A stretch of 64,000 bases of DNA from Duganella aquatilis (GTDB lineage: Bacteria; Pseudomonadota; Gammaproteobacteria; Burkholderiales; Burkholderiaceae_D), in the NCBI RefSeq assembly GCF_009674565.1, contig NZ_WKJL01000004.1, forward strand, positions 1 to 64,000, read 5' to 3'. The notes under the pieces were generated by a model, which saw only the letters and a program-made list of their open reading frames with translations, searched no databases and was not told the DNA's origin. Below, piece after piece: positions 62,693-64,000 of this stretch; positions within the stretch are counted from its first letter, which is position 1; each line of letters begins with the position of its first letter. Made by a program: the position numbers and the translations under genes.

Positions 62693-62801
62693 CTTGAGGC
62701 CCTCTTGAAGTGGATGACCCAAGATACGCCGCCATCGACAAGCGCACGATAGGGATTCGCATCCCTGTGTGAGGTGTTAAACCAACGCCGTCAATTTCTG
62801 C

Positions 62802-64000
62802 TTAGAACTCTTCCCACTCCGTGCTGGACGGCGCAGCGGCCTTCAGCTTCTGCGGCGCCGGCTTGGCGGCCGGTGCTTTCGGCAAGGCCGCTGGCTTGAC
62901 GGCGGCAGCACGCGGCGCAGGCGGCACATACGAAGCGCGGGTGGAAGCGCGCGCGGCGTTGATCGTGAATGCGCTGACCACCTGCTCCAGCGTATCCGCC
63001 TGATCGCGCAGCGTCGCCGCTGCCGCCGCGGTCTGCTCGACCAGCGAGGAGTTCTGCTGCGTGGTCTGGTCCATCTCCGTCACCGCGCGGTGCACCTGCG
63101 AGATGCCGTCGTTCTGTTCCTGCGTCGCGGCGCTGATCTCGGCGACGATGTCGGTCACCTGCTTGATGCTGGCCACCACCTCGTGCATCGTGGTGCCGGC
63201 CTGCTCCACCAGGCGCGTGCCCGAGCCGACCTTGTCCACCGAATCATCGATCAGCGCCTTGATCTCCTTGGCCGCGGCGGCGGAGCGTTGCGCCAGCGTG
63301 CGCACTTCCGACGCCACCACCGCAAAGCCGCGTCCCTGCTCACCGGCGCGCGCAGCTTCCACTGCGGCATTCAGCGCCAGGATGTTGGTCTGGAACGCGA
63401 TGCCGTCGATGACCGAAATGATATCCACGATCTTGCGCGACGATTCGTTGATCGAACCCATGGTAACCACCACCTGCTCCACCACCGAGCCGCCCTGCGT
63501 CGCCACCTCGGACGCCGACCGCGCCAGCTGATTCGCCTGACGCGCGTTGTCCGCATTCTGGCCCACGGTGGCGGTCAGCTGCTCCATGCTGGCGGCAGTT
63601 TCCTCCAGCGCCGCCGCCTGCGACGAGGTGCGCTGCGACAGGTCGCCCGTACCGGCCGCGATCTGCTGCGAAGCCGCACCCACCGCGCTGGTGGACGAGC
63701 GCACGGTCTCGATCACACCGGCGATCTGCTCCAGCAGCTTGTTGAACGCCACCGCCGTATGGCCGATTTCGTCCATGCGCTCGACCTTGATCTGTTTGGT
63801 CAGGTCCAGCGACTGGCTTACATCCTCCAGCGTGCCGCGGATCGACGCCAGGCTGTTCTTGATGGTGCTGAACAGCTGCCACGCCAGCACGCCGGTCACC
63901 AGCACCGCCAGCACGATCACCGTTACCAGCATGTTGAAGGCGAAGTTGTACGCCGCCACGCTCTCCGCGCGCACGTCGTCAATCAGCTTGTTGTTGTAGG
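62802..64000 (-). CDS. Methyl-accepting chemotaxis protein, 5' end outside window
   Basis: The frame is open to the last base of the window, so the N-terminus (first helix and most of the sensor domain) is missing; about 398 residues are visible. The second membrane helix ([20 protein letters not shown]), HAMP region and a long signalling coiled coil follow. The hairpin tip [33 protein letters not shown] is the MCP signature. A Pro/Ala linker leads to a C-terminal EWEEF, which matches the xWxxF tether used to recruit CheR/CheB. It should signal to CheA/CheW; the ligand is unknown because the sensor is cut off. Confidence 0.95.
   Translation of the reverse strand, partial: YNNKLIDDVRAESVAAYNFAFNMLVTVIVLAVLVTGVLAWQLFSTIKNSLASIRGTLEDVSQSLDLTKQIKVERMDEIGHTAVAFNKLLEQIAGVIETVRSSTSAVGAASQQIAAGTGDLSQRTSSQAAALEETAASMEQLTATVGQNADNARQANQLARSASEVATQGGSVVEQVVVTMGSINESSRKIVDIISVIDGIAFQTNILALNAAVEAARAGEQGRGFAVVASEVRTLAQRSAAAAKEIKALIDDSVDKVGSGTRLVEQAGTTMHEVVASIKQVTDIVAEISAATQEQNDGISQVHRAVTEMDQTTQQNSSLVEQTAAAAATLRDQADTLEQVVSAFTINAARASTRASYVPPAPRAAAVKPAALPKAPAAKPAPQKLKAAAPSSTEWEEF

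Noticed and set aside
62751..62766. Hairpin AGGGAT-TCGC-ATCCCT between DUF4126 and the chemoreceptor
   Set aside because: Only 6 bp and no T-tract on either side; too weak to call a terminator.
1..64000. CRISPR arrays, tRNA or rRNA genes, insertion sequences, prophage or integrase genes
   Set aside because: No regularly spaced repeats, no transposase or integrase reading frame and no recognisable structural RNA were seen.

Overview
The window is 64 kb of high-GC DNA with dense, short-spaced bacterial genes. Gene content (TonB receptors, NarL-type two-component systems, HAE1 efflux pump, class B3 metallo-beta-lactamase, NnrU, OxyR/KatA) and the extracytoplasmic xylan and Weimberg-pathway enzymes suggest a soil or plant-associated betaproteobacterium of the Oxalobacteraceae (Massilia, Duganella or Janthinobacterium relatives). 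That placement is inferred from gene content and base composition, not from a marker gene. No rRNA, tRNA, CRISPR array, insertion sequence or prophage was found.

Layout. 1-6.6 kb: a propeller-type sensor kinase (cut by the window edge) converges on a NarL-type response regulator. A divergent second regulator with a degenerate receiver follows, then a small His/Cys-rich protein and a TonB receptor. 6.6-13.2 kb: SDR/LysR divergent pair, serine hydrolase plus MaoC-like hydratase, a frameshifted nnrU-like gene, a secreted hypothetical protein and a diguanylate cyclase. 13.2-19 kb: an RND efflux operon (OMF-MFP-RND) that runs straight into the diguanylate cyclase gene. 19-26.4 kb: EF-hand protein, DUF3311/sodium:solute symporter pair, a PafA-type alkaline phosphatase behind a near-consensus Pho box, an MFS exporter, a stand-alone receiver, a broken TetR gene and a membrane protein.

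26.4-47.5 kb is the most coherent block: a xylan/glucuronoxylan utilisation locus. One minus-strand operon encodes four steps of the oxidative Weimberg pathway (xylX, xylB, xylC, xylD-like), the XylFGH xylose ABC importer and a Tat-exported GH3 glycosidase. Divergent from it are an SGNH esterase, a GH43 xylosidase/arabinofuranosidase and a GH115 alpha-glucuronidase. A GH10 xylanase faces away from a GH67 alpha-glucuronidase, and a LacI-type regulator follows. All five glycosidases carry export signals. The sequence therefore suggests that xylan is broken down outside the cytoplasm, only free pentose is imported by XylFGH, and it is oxidised towards 2-oxoglutarate. The last enzyme, 2-oxoglutarate semialdehyde dehydrogenase, is not in the window. 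Two intergenic regions share sequences resembling the Xanthomonas XylR xyl-box.

47.6-64 kb: a type-B carboxylesterase; an M1 peptidase/DUF6702/TonB receptor operon with overlapping genes; a TTG-start hypothetical behind an aldo/keto reductase; an N-terminally shortened B3 metallo-beta-lactamase; an SDR; an SdpR/SdpI-type repressor and membrane protein pair with a strong promoter almost touching its start codon; oxyR and katA separated by a clear terminator; an AT-rich 343-bp region with nested inverted repeats; a GAF-GGDEF cyclase; a DUF4126 protein; and a chemoreceptor cut by the window end.

Two genes look broken (nnrU-like by a 2-nt loss in a GC repeat, tetR by an out-of-frame lesion). Whether these are biological or sequencing errors cannot be settled from the sequence alone.
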